59,407 nucleotides of DNA from Jiella sonneratiae (GCF_017353515.1 NZ_JAFMPY010000030.1:1-59407); one strand, 5' to 3'. Shown: positions 1-10,194, counted from the stretch's first letter. A program made the numbers and translations. Notes: generated by a model not told the origin, from the sequence alone.

Positions 1-1
1 C

Positions 2-100
2 ATCGACCTGGACGATATCCGGAAACGCGTCGCCAAGCTCGCCCGCCGCCGAACCGTAGGCAAAGCAGCCTTCGCCAAGAGCCAGAATCGGATCAACTGA
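2..100 (+). CDS. C-terminal end of an unrecognised protein (partial)
   Basis: An open frame enters from the left edge and ends at TGA 98-100. The visible 32 residues are rich in Lys and Arg (about a third of positions) and end in a basic tail. Nothing in this fragment is diagnostic of a family. It is called only because the frame is open from the edge, the composition is protein-like, and a hairpin that could end its transcript lies 170 bases downstream. Confidence 0.4.
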   Translation: MDLDDIRKRVAKLARRRTVGKAAFAKSQNRIN

Positions 101-271
101 TCGCCGCGGCCCAGGCCGGATGCTTACGCTGCGCCCGCGGCCGACACGAAGAAATGATCGCCCCGAAGGCCGGCTCGATCTGCGGCCGCAGGAAGACGGG
201 AAAGTCGAAGACACGCCGGCGTCGCGCATCCGGGCGCCGAAGCCGGGCCGTCGCCGGGTCGTCGCGAACGA

Positions 272-310
272 AAGGGGCCGGACGCGTGCCCGGCCCCTTC
301 TGACATTTTT
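272..310 (+). terminator. Rho-independent terminator-like hairpin
   Basis: A perfect 10-bp stem (AAGGGGCCGG at 272-281 pairing with CCGGCCCCTT at 290-299) closes an 8-base loop and is followed on the plus strand by a short T run at 306-310. The T run fits termination of the plus-strand gene that ends at 100. The stem could also stop katA transcripts arriving from the other side, although no T run lies on that side. Confidence 0.5.
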
Positions 311-377
311 GGTTCGTCGTCCGATCCCCTCGTGGCACCCGCCCGGAAGCGGCGGGCGCGGTCGAGGGCTTGCCGTC

Positions 378-1934
378 CTACTCGGCAGCCTGGGCGCTGC
401 CGTCCGCCGCGTCGCCGGAGGTCAGCTGCGGCGTGTCGTCGGTCACCGGATGCGAGTTCGGCATGTAGGCCGCCGTGGCGTTCGCCTCGTTCCAGGCGGC
501 GCGCACGCCCGCCTCGTAATCCGGATGCACCTGCTTCAGATGGCCGAACCAGCGCTCGGCGATCGGCGCCGGAATGCCGGCCATGGCGCCGCCCATGTTC
601 TTGTAGAGGCGCTGGCGCTGCGGCTCGTCCATCACCTTCATGACCAGCGCGCGCACCTGCGTGTAGTCGTCATAGATGCGATGGTCGTAGCGGTCGGCAT
701 TGCCGCTGATGCGCAGCGGCGGCTCCTGGGCCGAGCGGTCCTCGACCGCCGCCCCTTCCTCGGCAAAGGAGTTCGGCTCGTAATAGGCGTTCTCGTTGCC
801 GGTGCGAACGCCGCCATAGACGTTCATCTCGCCGTCCTTGTGGTAGTTGTGCACCTCGACGCGCGGACGGTTGACCGGGATCGTCTCGTAATGGGTGCCG
901 AGGCGGTAGCGATGCGCGTCGGCATAGGAGAAGACGCGGGCCTGCAGCATCTTGTCCGGCGACCAGGAAATCCCCGGAACGACGTTGGAGGGCGAGAAGG
1001 CGGCGTTCTCGATCTCGGCGAAGTAGTTGTCGGCGTTGCGGTTCAGCTGAAAATAGCCGACGTCGATCACCGGAAACTGGTCGTGCGGCCAGACCTTGGT
1101 GAGATCGAAGGGGTTGAAGTCGGTCTTGTCGGCGTCGAGCTCGGGCATCACCTGGATCTGGAACTTCCAGCGCGGGTACTGGCCGTCCTCGATCGCGTTG
1201 AACAGCCGCTCCTGGTAGCCCTCGCGGGTCTTGCCGATGATCTTCTCGGCCTCGTCGTTGGTGTAGAAGGCGTGGCCCTGCTCGGTCTTGAAGTGGAACT
1301 TCACCCAGTAGCGCTCGCCCGCGTCGTTCCACAGCGAGAAGGTGTGCGAGCCGTAGCCGTTCATCTGCATCGGCGACTGCGGCAGGCCGCGGTCCGACAT
1401 CAGGATGGTGACCTGATGCAGGCTTTCCGGCGACAGGGACCAGAAGTCGAACATCGCCGTCGGCGAGCGCATGTTGGTCTTCGGATGGCGCTTCTGGGTG
1501 TGGATGAAGTCCGGGAACTTGTACGGATCGCGGACGAAGAAGACCGGCGTGTTGTTGCCGACCATGTCCCAGTTGCCGTCCTCGGTGTAGAATTTCAGCG
1601 CGAAGCCGCGCACGTCGCGCTCGTGGTCGGCCGCGCCCTGTTCGCCGGCGACGGTCGAGAAACGGGCGAGCATCGGCGTCTCTGCGCCCTTCATCAGGCA
1701 CTTGGCCTTGGTGTAGCGCGAGATGTCCTCGGTGATCACCAGCTTGCCGTGGGCACCCCAGCCCTTGGCGTGCACGGTGCGCTCGGGAATGCGCTCGCGG
1801 TTCTGATGGGCGAGCTTCTCGATCAGCTGGTAGTCCTGCAGAAGCAGCGGCCCACGCTCGCCGGCCGAGAGCGAATCCTGGTTGTTCGGCCACGGCGCGC
1901 CGGCCGAGGTTCGAAGCGTGTTGCGATCAGCCAT
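378..1934 (-). CDS. katA: Catalase KatA (monofunctional haem catalase)
   Basis: This is a haem catalase that breaks hydrogen peroxide into water and oxygen in the cytoplasm. The 518-residue length fits a small-subunit catalase. The distal catalytic His is in RTVHAKGWG (H55), the distal Asn in GNNTP (N127/N128), and the proximal haem-ligand Tyr in [10 protein letters not shown] (Y337). An in-frame start 32 codons upstream is possible, but the ATG at 1934 is preceded by GGGAGG at good spacing and gives the usual catalase N-terminus, so it was chosen. The gene is divergent from oxyR, separated by 138 bases, the classic arrangement for peroxide-induced katA. Regulation by OxyR is inferred from this layout and from inverted repeats in the shared promoter region. 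Confidence 0.96.
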   Translation of the reverse strand: MADRNTLRTSAGAPWPNNQDSLSAGERGPLLLQDYQLIEKLAHQNRERIPERTVHAKGWGAHGKLVITEDISRYTKAKCLMKGAETPMLARFSTVAGEQGAADHERDVRGFALKFYTEDGNWDMVGNNTPVFFVRDPYKFPDFIHTQKRHPKTNMRSPTAMFDFWSLSPESLHQVTILMSDRGLPQSPMQMNGYGSHTFSLWNDAGERYWVKFHFKTEQGHAFYTNDEAEKIIGKTREGYQERLFNAIEDGQYPRWKFQIQVMPELDADKTDFNPFDLTKVWPHDQFPVIDVGYFQLNRNADNYFAEIENAAFSPSNVVPGISWSPDKMLQARVFSYADAHRYRLGTHYETIPVNRPRVEVHNYHKDGEMNVYGGVRTGNENAYYEPNSFAEEGAAVEDRSAQEPPLRISGNADRYDHRIYDDYTQVRALVMKVMDEPQRQRLYKNMGGAMAGIPAPIAERWFGHLKQVHPDYEAGVRAAWNEANATAAYMPNSHPVTDDTPQLTSGDAADGSAQAAE

Positions 1935-2072
1935 GAATGGCCTCCCTTTTCGATGCTGGTGGCGCCCGAATCCGTCGGGGCCTTGGAAACTTTCCAAGCT
2001 ACTATGTAGACATCCTGCGATCGGCTCCAATCGTATTTACTCCGATCGGCGATCGGAATAACTTATCGGGCG
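1935..2072. promoter_or_regulatory. Divergent katA-oxyR promoter region with inverted repeats
   Basis: This 138-base spacer holds several dyads. CTTGGAAA-C-TTTCCAAG at 1982-1998 is a perfect 17-base inverted repeat near the katA side. CGATCGG (2018-2024) and CCGATCG (2042-2048) form an inverted repeat with a 17-base spacer, and CGATCGG recurs at 2050-2056 close to the oxyR start. LysR-type regulators such as OxyR bind dyads in such divergent spacers, so these are candidate OxyR sites. Which of them is used cannot be read from sequence. Confidence 0.5.
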
Positions 2073-2981
2073 ATGTTCACGCTCCGCCAGATCCGCTATT
2101 TCCAGGCCCTCGCCGAGGTGCGTCATTTCGGGCGCGCGGCGAAACGGCTCAACATCAGCCAGCCGGCGCTTTCCGGCCAGATCGCCCAGATGGAGGCGGA
2201 AATGCGCAGCACGCTGTTCGAGCGCGGGCCGAACGGCGTGCAGCTGACCTCGGACGGCGAGCTCGTCGCCTCGCGCGTCCGCCGCATCCTCGCCGAGGTA
2301 CGCGAACTCGAATGCCTCGCCGACCGCAGCGCCAGCCTCCTCGGCAGCCGGCTGCGGGTGGGCATGATCGCGACCGTCGCACCCTATATGCTGCCCGTCC
2401 TGCTTCCGGCGCTGGCCGAGGCGTTTCCGCGGCTCGAATGCCAGGTGCGGGAAAGCATCACCGGGCGGCTGATGGACGACCTGCGCAACGGCGAGATCGA
2501 CTGCGCGGTGGTCGCCCTGCCCCTCGACCGGGACGACGTCGAGACGCTGCCGCTCTTCGAGGATCCGTTCCACCTCGCGGTGCCGGCACGCGAGGCGGCG
2601 ACGCTGCCCGATCCGATCCCGGTGTCCGAACTTTCCCGACAGAAGATGATCCTGCTCGAGGAGGGCCACTGCCTGCGGGCGCAATCCCTCGACATCTGCC
2701 GCACCGCCGCCGACCCGGAACTGTCGAGCCTCGGCGCCACCAGCCTGACGACGGTCCTGCGCATGGTGGCCGGCGGCCTCGGCGCGACCCTCTTGCCGGA
2801 AATGGCCGTCGCCGACGAGGCGCGCAGCGACGACATCGCCGTCCTGGCGATCGGCGCGCCGGTGCCCTCGCGGCGGCTGGTCCTTGCCTTCAGGCCGAGT
2901 TCGGTCCGGCGGGCCGATTTCGAGGCGCTGGCCGCGATCATCTGCCAGTCGATGGACAAGTCATACGCCGCAAAGCCATAG
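2073..2981 (+). CDS. oxyR: OxyR, LysR-family peroxide-sensing regulator
   Basis: A 302-residue LysR-type regulator. The N-terminal winged HTH spans about residues 1-60, followed by a linker helix and a LysR substrate-binding domain. The diagnostic feature is the redox pair C200 (in LLEEGHC) and C209 (in LDIC). These are nine residues apart, as C199 and C208 are in E. coli OxyR, where they form the peroxide-induced disulfide. The gene is divergent from katA, its expected target. The ATG at 2073 has only a weak ribosome-binding site but gives the standard LysR N-terminus. The identity is secure because of the cysteine spacing and the katA neighbour. Confidence 0.95.
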   Translation: MFTLRQIRYFQALAEVRHFGRAAKRLNISQPALSGQIAQMEAEMRSTLFERGPNGVQLTSDGELVASRVRRILAEVRELECLADRSASLLGSRLRVGMIATVAPYMLPVLLPALAEAFPRLECQVRESITGRLMDDLRNGEIDCAVVALPLDRDDVETLPLFEDPFHLAVPAREAATLPDPIPVSELSRQKMILLEEGHCLRAQSLDICRTAADPELSSLGATSLTTVLRMVAGGLGATLLPEMAVADEARSDDIAVLAIGAPVPSRRLVLAFRPSSVRRADFEALAAIICQSMDKSYAAKP

Positions 2982-3090
2982 AAGCGCCGCGACGATCAGG
3001 TCTTCGGCGCAGGATCCGCAGCCGCCCGAAGCGGCCCGGGCCCCGGCCGCATCGCCAACGGCCGGGGGCCGTCATCCCGAAAAGGTGCGC

Positions 3091-4875
3091 ATGATGCAGT
3101 CTACGGGCGATCGCCTCTGGCGGAACGCCGGCACTCTCCGGCTGCTGCGGCGGAAGATTCCGCCGCGGCTGCGCGAACCGCTGCGCTGGCGCCAGGCGAC
3201 CGGCATGGTGCTCTTCGCCTACGCGGCGACGCACCTCGCCAATCATGCGCTCGGCAATATCTCGAGCGAGGCGCTCGGCTTCGGCGCCTGGCTGAAGCGG
3301 CTGGTGTGGGACAATCCGGTCGGCACCCTGCTGCTCTACGGCGCGCTCGTCATCCACGTCGGCCTGGCGCTGCATTCGCTCGCCACGCGCCACAGCTGGC
3401 GGCTGCCGGCGACGCAGGTCGTCCAGATCGCCACCGGCCTGTCGATCCCGATCCTCCTCTTCCCGCACATCGTCAGCACGCGGGGAGCGGAGGTCCTGTT
3501 CGGCGAGACCGTCGGCTATTCCCGGCTGCTTCACGCGATCTGGCCGGCCGGCGCCCTGCTGCAGACCGTCTTCCTCTGCTTCGTCTGGGTTCACGGCTGC
3601 CTCGGCATGCGCCAGTGGCTGCAGAACCGATCCGATTACCAGCGGCTCGCGCCGACCTTCGCCATCCTCGCCACCGCCCTCCTCGTCTTCGCCTTCACCG
3701 GCTTCGTCACCGCCGGTCGGGTCGCCGCCCGCCGGACCGACATCGCCGCCATTCCGCCGGAGGTCGCCGCGGCGGCCCAGACCGTGCAGACGGTCGTGCT
3801 GGTCTCCCTCTCAGGCATCTTCGGCCTGATGCTGCTGTGGCCGTATCTCGGGGGCGGCCGGCGCATCGTCCTGCGCTATGACAACGGCGACGGGACGGCG
3901 CGGTCGGTGACGGCGCCGAAGGGCAGTTCGGTCCTCGAGGTCAGCCGCAGCGCCGACATCGCGCACGCCTCGGCCTGCAACGGCCGGGCACGCTGCTCGA
4001 CATGCCGCGTCCTCGTCCTCAGGGGCCACGATCTTGTCGCCGACGCACCGAACGCGGCCGAGCGGCTTCTCCTGCAGAAGATCAAGGCGCCGCCCAACGT
4101 CCGGCTCGGCTGCCAGTACCGGCCGAGCCGCGACGTCACCCTGCGCCGCATGGTCGGCGCCGGCGAGATCTACGACGTCGCCGACCTCGCCGATCCCTAC
4201 CGCTTCGGCGTCGAACGCGAGGTCGTCGCGCTGTTTGCGGATCTGCGCGGCTTCACCGGCATCTCCGAGCGGTGGCTGCCCTACGACGTCGTGCATCTTC
4301 TCAACGCCTATTTCGACCGGGTGGCGCGGCAGATCGAGGCCAATCGCGGCGAGATCGACAAGTTCATGGGCGACGGCGTGATGGCGCTGTTTCACCGCAA
4401 GAACGATCTCGCTTCCGCCGCCCGCGACGCGCTCACCGCGGCGCTGGAGATCCTGAGGACCGTCGAGGCGATGAACGAGGAGAACCGGGACAGCTGGCAG
4501 GTCCCGCTGCAGGTGGCGATCGGCATCCATGGCGGCTCGGCGATCCTCGGCCAGATCGGCGGCGGCGGCCAGGCGCGGCCCGCCCGGACCGCCCTCGGGC
4601 GGACGATCAACGCCGCCTCGCGGCTGCAGGACTTCGCCAAGACGCTCGATGTCGCGCTGGTGGTCTCCGACGACGTCGCGCGGCTGGCAGGGATCGGGGA
4701 AAGCGACGAGCTGATGCGGGTCGTCGCCGAACTGCGCGGATCGACGCGCTCGCTCGAAGTGACGGTGTTTTCCGACCTCGACGCGGTCGAGCGGGCGGTT
4801 TCGCAGGCCTGGGGCGAAGCCGACGACGTCCGGCCCGCCGCGCCGGGACTGGGCCGCCTCCTCACGCGAGGGTGA
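3091..4875 (+). CDS. Membrane-anchored ferredoxin-class III nucleotide cyclase fusion
   Basis: This 594-residue protein has three parts. Residues about 35-250 contain several hydrophobic segments with many histidines (H48, H52, H89, H95, H126, H148, H168), reminiscent of a cytochrome b or succinate-dehydrogenase anchor. Residues about 260-355 form a plant-type [2Fe-2S] ferredoxin domain with C296, C302, C305 and C341. Residues about 375-560 form a class III adenylate/guanylate cyclase domain with the metal-binding Asp pair D384 (FADLRGF) and D428 (FMGDGV). The expected product is cAMP or cGMP, made at the inner face of the membrane in response to redox state; the signal and nucleotide are inferred. 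The ATG at 3091 was chosen because AAGGTG precedes it and the upstream extension is not protein-like. It lies 109 bases after oxyR on the same strand. Confidence 0.88.
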   Translation: MMQSTGDRLWRNAGTLRLLRRKIPPRLREPLRWRQATGMVLFAYAATHLANHALGNISSEALGFGAWLKRLVWDNPVGTLLLYGALVIHVGLALHSLATRHSWRLPATQVVQIATGLSIPILLFPHIVSTRGAEVLFGETVGYSRLLHAIWPAGALLQTVFLCFVWVHGCLGMRQWLQNRSDYQRLAPTFAILATALLVFAFTGFVTAGRVAARRTDIAAIPPEVAAAAQTVQTVVLVSLSGIFGLMLLWPYLGGGRRIVLRYDNGDGTARSVTAPKGSSVLEVSRSADIAHASACNGRARCSTCRVLVLRGHDLVADAPNAAERLLLQKIKAPPNVRLGCQYRPSRDVTLRRMVGAGEIYDVADLADPYRFGVEREVVALFADLRGFTGISERWLPYDVVHLLNAYFDRVARQIEANRGEIDKFMGDGVMALFHRKNDLASAARDALTAALEILRTVEAMNEENRDSWQVPLQVAIGIHGGSAILGQIGGGGQARPARTALGRTINAASRLQDFAKTLDVALVVSDDVARLAGIGESDELMRVVAELRGSTRSLEVTVFSDLDAVERAVSQAWGEADDVRPAAPGLGRLLTRG

Positions 4876-5124
4876 AACCGGAGTGACCGGCGGCGGGGAT
4901 ACCGAACCCGCAAGTGCCCCCATATCGGTCCGGACCGGGCCCGCGACATGCCGGCGAAGTGCTTGCCCCTGGAAGCGTTTTGCCGGCCAGCGAGGCGAGC
5001 CCTCGGAACGCCGGAAAGGCCGGGACAAAGGGCGCAAGCGGCTCCGCCGGCGCTCCGCCCCGCCTGGCGCCGCGCCTCGCTCGCCCGTCGCCACACCGGC
5101 CAAACACCAGTCGACGAGGAAACG

Positions 5125-6270
5125 ATGTTCGCGACAAAAACACTGAAGCTCTTCGCCGGAGTGCCGCTCGCCGGCGCCCTCCTCCTCACCCAGCCCGCCA
5201 TGGCGGCGACCACCGTGACCAGCGACCAGGGGACGAAGGTCGCCGTCGAGGCGGTTGCGAGCTTCGACGAGCCCTGGGCGATGACCTTCCTTCCGGACGG
5301 GTCGATGCTCGTGACCGAAAAGGCCGGAACCCTCCTCCACGTCTCGGCCGACGGCAAGGAGAAGACGCCGGTCGCCGGCGTTCCCGCCGTCGCCTATGGC
5401 GGCCAGGGCGGCCTCGCCGACGTGGTGCTGCATCCGAAATTCAGCGAGAACCACCTCGTCTACATCTCCTTCGCCGAAGAAGGCGACGGCGGCTATGGCG
5501 GGGCGCTCGCCCGCGGCAAGCTGGTCCTCGACGGCGACCGGCCGCGGCTCGAAGGGGTGAAGGTGATCTGGCGGCAGGAGCCGAAGGTTTCCGGCATGGG
5601 CCAATATGCGCTGCGGGTCGCCTTCGGCCCGGACGGCATGATGTTCGTCACCTCCGGCGAGCGCCAGAAAAAGACGCCGGCCGAGGAGATGGACACCAAT
5701 CTCGGCAAGATCGTCCGCCTGCACGACGATGGCTCAGTGCCGAGCGACAATCCGTTCCAGGACAAGGGCGAGATCGCCAGGGAAATCTGGACGCTCGGCC
5801 ACCGCAACCCCCTCGGCATCGCCTTCGACGCCGAGGGCCAGCTCTGGGAACACGAGATGGGACCGCGCGGCGGCGACGAGCTGAACCGTATCAGGGCCGG
5901 CGCGAACTACGGATGGCCGGTGGTCTCGAACGGCATCAACTACGACGGCAGCCCGATCCCGGACCATGACACCCGGCCCGAATTCCAGGCGCCGCAAATC
6001 TCCTGGACGCCGGTGATCGCCCCGGCAGGCTTCGTCATCTACGACGGCGAGGTGTTTCCCGACTGGCAGGGCGACGGCTTCATCGGCGGCCTGAGAAGCC
6101 AGGCGCTCGTCCACGTCTCGCTGGGCGCAAAGCCCAAGGAGATCGAGCGCTTCCCGATGGGCCACCGCATCCGCGAGGTCGAACAGGGGCCGGACGGCGC
6201 GCTCTTCCTGCTCGAGGACGGCTCCGGCGGCCGGCTGCTGAAGCTGACGCCGGCGGGCGCCGCGGGCTGA
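5125..6270 (+). CDS. PQQ-dependent aldose sugar dehydrogenase (soluble, exported)
   Basis: A 381-residue protein of the glucose/sorbosone dehydrogenase (YliI/Asd) family, a six-bladed beta-propeller that uses PQQ to oxidise aldoses in the periplasm. Residues 1-26 form a Sec signal peptide with a likely cleavage after AMA. Family landmarks follow: [13 protein letters not shown] near the mature N-terminus, [20 protein letters not shown], and [10 protein letters not shown] before GANYGWP. The ATG at 5125 has GAGGAAA just upstream. Longer in-frame starts would bury the signal peptide and were rejected. No PQQ biosynthesis genes lie in this window, so the cofactor source is unknown. Confidence 0.88.
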   Translation: MFATKTLKLFAGVPLAGALLLTQPAMAATTVTSDQGTKVAVEAVASFDEPWAMTFLPDGSMLVTEKAGTLLHVSADGKEKTPVAGVPAVAYGGQGGLADVVLHPKFSENHLVYISFAEEGDGGYGGALARGKLVLDGDRPRLEGVKVIWRQEPKVSGMGQYALRVAFGPDGMMFVTSGERQKKTPAEEMDTNLGKIVRLHDDGSVPSDNPFQDKGEIAREIWTLGHRNPLGIAFDAEGQLWEHEMGPRGGDELNRIRAGANYGWPVVSNGINYDGSPIPDHDTRPEFQAPQISWTPVIAPAGFVIYDGEVFPDWQGDGFIGGLRSQALVHVSLGAKPKEIERFPMGHRIREVEQGPDGALFLLEDGSGGRLLKLTPAGAAG

Positions 6271-6274
6271 GCTT

Positions 6275-6290
6275 GCCCGCCGGGGCGGGC
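6275..6290. terminator. GC-rich hairpin after the sugar dehydrogenase gene
   Basis: GCCCGCC (6275-6281) pairs with GGCGGGC (6284-6290), five bases after the stop codon at 6270. There is no clear T run, so a transcription-terminator role is only plausible. Confidence 0.35.
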
Positions 6291-6326
6291 TTCCGGCACG
6301 GCGTCGACGCGGCTATCGTGGCCGAA

Positions 6327-6370
6327 GCATGATCCCGAGAAGTGGGAACCGCTTTCGGAACAGGTCATGC
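6327..6370. repeat. Rhizobial-type palindromic intergenic repeat, copy A
   Basis: A 44-base imperfect palindrome starts GCATGATCCCGA and ends GGTCATGC, with a central GGGAACC. It matches the general pattern of the short palindromic elements scattered between genes in rhizobial genomes. A diverged copy on the opposite strand lies at 17371-17416. It sits between the sugar dehydrogenase and the Gfo/Idh/MocA gene. Confidence 0.65.
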
Positions 6371-6426
6371 GCATAGGAGACGATGGAGCAGGATGACGGG
6401 CAATGCTCGTCTCGTGCTCCTCCCGA

Positions 6427-6447
6427 GGCGGAGGACCTTCCTCCGCC
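6427..6447. promoter_or_regulatory. Hairpin upstream of the oxidoreductase start
   Basis: GGCGGAGGA (6427-6435) pairs with TCCTCCGCC (6439-6447) around a 3-base loop. It sits 27 bases before the TTG start at 6475. If the alternative ATG at 6403 were used, it would lie inside the coding region. The stem resembles a leader structure or an attenuator; no function is shown. Confidence 0.35.
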
Positions 6448-6474
6448 GTTCCGGCACGAAAGGGGGGCGAGAAG

Positions 6475-7602
6475 TTGACGCGCGCGCCGATCCGGTGGGG
6501 CGTGATCGGGACCGGCGGCATCGCCCGTCGCTTCGCCGGCGATCTCGCCTACTCCACCAGCGGCGTTCTCGCCGCCGTCGGCTCGCGGGACGGCACCCGC
6601 GCCTTCGCCTTCACCGCCGATTTCGGCGACGGCATCGTCGCCGACGAGACCGACCGGATTCTCGCCCGGCCGGACGTCGACGCGATCTATGTCGGGACGG
6701 TCAATCGCGCCCATGCCGGCATCGCCATCGCGGCGCTGGAGGCCGGCAAGCCGGTGCTCGTCGAAAAGCCGCTCGCCCCGACCTCGGTCGAGGCGGCGGA
6801 GATCCGCGACGTCGCGCGGCGGCGCGGCCTCCTCGCCATGGAAGCGATGTGGATGGTCTTCACGCCGGGGATCGTCCGGCTTCGGGCGCTGCTTGCGGCG
6901 GGCGCGATCGGCGAGGCGCGCAGCCTTTCGGCCAATCTCTCCTACGCCCGGGCCTATCGCCCTGACCAAGACATCTTCGATCCGCGGACCGGCGGCGCGC
7001 TGCTCGATCTCGGCGTCTATCCGATCGCCCTCGCCCACCACCTCTTCGGGGCCGCCGACGAGGTCGCCGCCGTCGTCGAGCGCAACGAGGCCGGCAGCCT
7101 GCGCCAGGCAGCGCTCGTTTCGCGGCACGGCAAGGTGCTGGCGAAACTCTCCTGCGGCTTCGAGACGGAAGGGCCGAACGGCGCGATGGTGTCGGGCGAA
7201 CACGGCCGCATCGCCCTCGCCGGGCCGTTCTTCTGCCCGCCGGCGCTGACCCTGACCCGGCATCACGCCGGAACGGCGCTGGACCCGCGCGGCGGCGACA
7301 TGCCGGCCGATGCCGCATCGGGAGCGGCGGTCGGGCACGGCAACGAAGGCGCCCCCTCCGAGACCGACGCCGCACTCGAAGCCTGGGCGCAGCGCCGGCC
7401 GGAGACGATCGCCACCCCTGTCGCCGGCAGCGGCCTGCAATATCAGGCCGACCACTTCGCCGACTGCCTCGCCAAGGGGCTGACCGAAAGCCCGCTGCAC
7501 CCCTTGTCGGCGAGCCTTGCCGCAATCGCCGTCATCGAGCGCGCTACGACGCTTCGCCCGTCGAAGCGGGCGGGTCGCCGAGGCGGTCAGCTGCCGGGAT
7601 AG
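6475..7602 (+). CDS. Gfo/Idh/MocA-family NAD(P)-dependent oxidoreductase
   Basis: A Gfo/Idh/MocA oxidoreductase of 375 residues if the TTG at 6475 is used. The Rossmann motif is [12 protein letters not shown] near the N-terminus, and the family Lys is in VLVEKPLAP. The C-terminal alpha/beta domain follows with [12 protein letters not shown]. The TTG is preceded by a run of G residues at ideal distance, whereas the alternative ATG at 6403 has no ribosome-binding site and would place a strong hairpin in the coding region. The family acts on sugars, inositols or trans-dihydrodiols; the substrate here cannot be told. A loop at about residues 265-305 is Gly/Ala/Asp-rich. The 3' end overlaps guaB tail to tail by 16 bases. 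Confidence 0.85.
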   Translation: MTRAPIRWGVIGTGGIARRFAGDLAYSTSGVLAAVGSRDGTRAFAFTADFGDGIVADETDRILARPDVDAIYVGTVNRAHAGIAIAALEAGKPVLVEKPLAPTSVEAAEIRDVARRRGLLAMEAMWMVFTPGIVRLRALLAAGAIGEARSLSANLSYARAYRPDQDIFDPRTGGALLDLGVYPIALAHHLFGAADEVAAVVERNEAGSLRQAALVSRHGKVLAKLSCGFETEGPNGAMVSGEHGRIALAGPFFCPPALTLTRHHAGTALDPRGGDMPADAASGAAVGHGNEGAPSETDAALEAWAQRRPETIATPVAGSGLQYQADHFADCLAKGLTESPLHPLSASLAAIAVIERATTLRPSKRAGRRGGQLPG

Positions 7603-9086
7603 TTCGGGCTTTCGCGGGTGATCGTCACGTCGTGCGGGTGGCTCTCGCGCAGGCCGGCATTGGAAATGCGGATGAAGCGCGCCTTCGTCCGCAGCTCCTC
7701 GAGATTGGCCGCGCCGACATAGCCCATCGCCGCCCTGAGGCCGCCGGCGAGCTGATGCAGCACCGTCGCCACCTGTCCCTTGTAGGCGACCTGGCCCTCG
7801 ATGCCCTCCGGCACGAGTTTCAGCGTGTCGCGCACTTCCGCCTGGAAGTAGCGGTCGGCCGAACCGCGGGCCATCGCGCCGACCGATCCCATGCCGCGAT
7901 AGGCTTTGTAGGAGCGGCCCTGGTGGAGATAGATCTCGCCCGGGCTCTCGTCGGTGCCGGCGAGCAGCGAACCGACCATCGCCGCCGCGGCGCCTGCCGC
8001 CAGCGCCTTGGCGACGTCGCCGGAAAACTTGATGCCGCCGTCGGCGATGATCGGGATGCCGGCCCGGTCCGCCGCCTCCGCGGCCGCCATGATCGCCGAG
8101 AGCTGCGGCATGCCGACGCCCGCGACGACGCGGGTGGTGCAGATCGAGCCGGGACCGATGCCGACCTTGACGCCGTCGGCGCCGGCGTCGATCAGCGCCC
8201 TGGTCCCCTCGGCGGTGGCGACGTTGCCGGCGATGATCTGGACGTTGTTGGAGATCCGGCGTGCCCGCGCGACGGCATCGAGGACGCGCTGGGAATGGCC
8301 GTGGGCGGTGTCGATGACGAGAAGGTCGACGCCGGCGTCGATCAGCCGTTCGGCCCGCTCGAAGCCGTCGTCGCCGACCGACGTCGCCGCCGCGGCGAGG
8401 AGGCGGCCCTGCACGTCCTTGGCGGCGTTGGGGTTGAGCTGGGACTTCTCGATGTCCTTGACGGTAATCAGGCCGATACAGTTTTCGTCGGCGTCGACGA
8501 CGAGGAGCTTCTCGATCCGGTGCTGGTGGAGCAGGCGCTTGGCCTCTTCCTGATCGACCGATTCGCGCACGGTGACGAGGCCGCGCTTGGTCATCAGCTC
8601 GGCGATCGGCTGGGCGTCCTCGGTGGCGAAACGCACGTCGCGATTGGTCAGGACGCCGACGAGGCGCCCCCGCGTCTGGCCGCCCCTGCCGCCGTTCTGG
8701 ACCACCGGGATGCCGGAGATGTTGTATTGCCGCATGAGCGCGCGGGCGTCGCCCAGCGTCGCCTCCGGCCCGATGGTCACCGGATTGACCACCATGCCGC
8801 TTTCGAACTTCTTGACCTGCTTGACTTCCTCGGCCTGCTCGGCCGGCGTCAGATTGCGGTGAATGACGCCGATGCCGCCCGCCTGCGCCATGGCGATCGC
8901 CAGCCGCGATTCGGTCACCGTGTCCATCGCCGCGGAAAGGATCGGCAGGTTCAGCTCGAGCGACCGGGTGATCCTGGTGCGGATGTTGGTCTGGCCCGGC
9001 ATCACCTCGGAATGGCCGGGCTGCAGCAGCACGTCGTCGAAGGTCAGGGCCGTCGTGCCGGTGGGGGTCTCGATGATCTGGGCCAT
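7587..9086 (-). CDS. guaB: Inosine-5'-monophosphate dehydrogenase GuaB
   Basis: IMP dehydrogenase (499 residues) makes XMP from IMP with NAD, the first committed step to GMP. The N-terminal stretch [13 protein letters not shown] and the IMP-binding SAAMDTV are typical. Two CBS domains occupy about residues 95-210 (LTNRDVRF in the first). The catalytic Cys is C316 in [11 protein letters not shown], followed by GGIKFSGD and the flap region. The ATG at 9086 was chosen because it has GGAGG eight bases upstream and gives the standard length; an in-frame frame extends further but is not conserved. The gene is divergent from purU, which uses the same purine and one-carbon network. Confidence 0.97.
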   Translation of the reverse strand: MAQIIETPTGTTALTFDDVLLQPGHSEVMPGQTNIRTRITRSLELNLPILSAAMDTVTESRLAIAMAQAGGIGVIHRNLTPAEQAEEVKQVKKFESGMVVNPVTIGPEATLGDARALMRQYNISGIPVVQNGGRGGQTRGRLVGVLTNRDVRFATEDAQPIAELMTKRGLVTVRESVDQEEAKRLLHQHRIEKLLVVDADENCIGLITVKDIEKSQLNPNAAKDVQGRLLAAAATSVGDDGFERAERLIDAGVDLLVIDTAHGHSQRVLDAVARARRISNNVQIIAGNVATAEGTRALIDAGADGVKVGIGPGSICTTRVVAGVGMPQLSAIMAAAEAADRAGIPIIADGGIKFSGDVAKALAAGAAAAMVGSLLAGTDESPGEIYLHQGRSYKAYRGMGSVGAMARGSADRYFQAEVRDTLKLVPEGIEGQVAYKGQVATVLHQLAGGLRAAMGYVGAANLEELRTKARFIRISNAGLRESHPHDVTITRESPNYPGS

Positions 9087-9342
9087 GCCATGCCTCCGCC
9101 AAAAGGCTCGCTCGCGCTGTTGCAGCGCGTCAATTGGGATGGCAAGGGCTGCTACCACGCGATCATGACAATGGGAAGCCGATCTCGCGCGATGGTCTCG
9201 GCCGCGACCGGTGGACGGTGCGTCGCGGACCCGCGTCCCGGCTGGCCTTCTGACGCGACTTTTGCCAATCACCGGCGCGAGCGGCGCCGGCGGCGGGATG
9301 CCTTCGCGGCCCCGGCGGCGGAAATGACGGAGACATCGACCG

Positions 9343-10194
9343 ATGGCCACGCGCCACATCATCACCCTGTCCTGCGAGGACCGCCCCGGCATCGTCGCCG
9401 GACTGACCACGGAACTCTACGAGGCGGGCGGCAACATCGCCGAGAGCGCCCAGTTCTTCGACCGCCAATCGGGCCGGTTCTTCCTGCGCATCGCCGCCGA
9501 TTTCGCCGACGGGGTCTCTTGCGAGAGCCTCGAACAGCGCCTGTCGCCGCTCGTCGAGCGCTTCGGCATGGGGCTGGCGGTGAGCGACGCCGCGCGGCGC
9601 CCGAAGATCGTCGTCATGGTCTCGGCCTTCGACCATGCGCTCCTCCACCTCCTCTACCAGATCAGGGTCGGCTGGCTGAACGCCGAGGTGGTCGCCATCG
9701 TCTCGAATCACGAGGCGAGCCGGCAGACGGCCGAGGCGGCGGGCGTCGCCTTCCATTACTGGCCGGTCACGAAGGCGACCAAGGCGGATCAGGAGCAGCG
9801 GCTGCTGGACCTCGTCGCCGAGACGGGCTGCGACCTCGTCGTCCTCGCCCGCTACATGCAGATCCTCTCCGACGACCTGTCGCGGAAGCTGTCGGGACGG
9901 GTGATCAACATCCACCATTCCTTCCTGCCGAGCTTCAAGGGTGCCAAGCCCTATCACCAGGCGCACCAGCGCGGCGTGAAGCTGATCGGCGCGACGGCGC
10001 ATTACGTGACCGCCGATCTCGACGAAGGCCCGATCATCGAGCAGGAAACCGAGCGCGTGTCCCACGCCCTGTCGCCGGACGATCTCGTCGCCACCGGCCG
10101 CGACATCGAGGCGCGGGTGCTGGCGCGGGCGGTGAAGCTGCATCTCGAGGGCCGGGTGATGCTGAACGGCACGAGGACGGTGGTCTTCGGATAG
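9343..10194 (+). CDS. purU: Formyltetrahydrofolate deformylase PurU
   Basis: A 283-residue PurU hydrolyses 10-formyl-THF to formate and THF, balancing the one-carbon pool. It has an N-terminal ACT domain (about residues 5-80, [14 protein letters not shown]) and a C-terminal formyl-transferase-like hydrolase domain with [13 protein letters not shown] and the catalytic Asp region [12 protein letters not shown]. Length and motifs match the family throughout. The ATG at 9343 has GGAG upstream. It is transcribed divergently from guaB across a 256-base spacer. Confidence 0.96.
   Translation: MATRHIITLSCEDRPGIVAGLTTELYEAGGNIAESAQFFDRQSGRFFLRIAADFADGVSCESLEQRLSPLVERFGMGLAVSDAARRPKIVVMVSAFDHALLHLLYQIRVGWLNAEVVAIVSNHEASRQTAEAAGVAFHYWPVTKATKADQEQRLLDLVAETGCDLVVLARYMQILSDDLSRKLSGRVINIHHSFLPSFKGAKPYHQAHQRGVKLIGATAHYVTADLDEGPIIEQETERVSHALSPDDLVATGRDIEARVLARAVKLHLEGRVMLNGTRTVVFG

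Noticed and set aside
120-2009. A 629-codon plus-strand open frame across katA
   Set aside because: It lies antisense to katA, whose catalase motifs are unmistakable. Its composition (Val/Arg/Leu/Asp-rich) is typical of shadow frames in GC-rich DNA.
6313-9102. A 929-codon minus-strand frame across guaB
   Set aside because: It overlaps guaB and the oxidoreductase gene out of frame, has no family landmarks, and is very Arg-rich.
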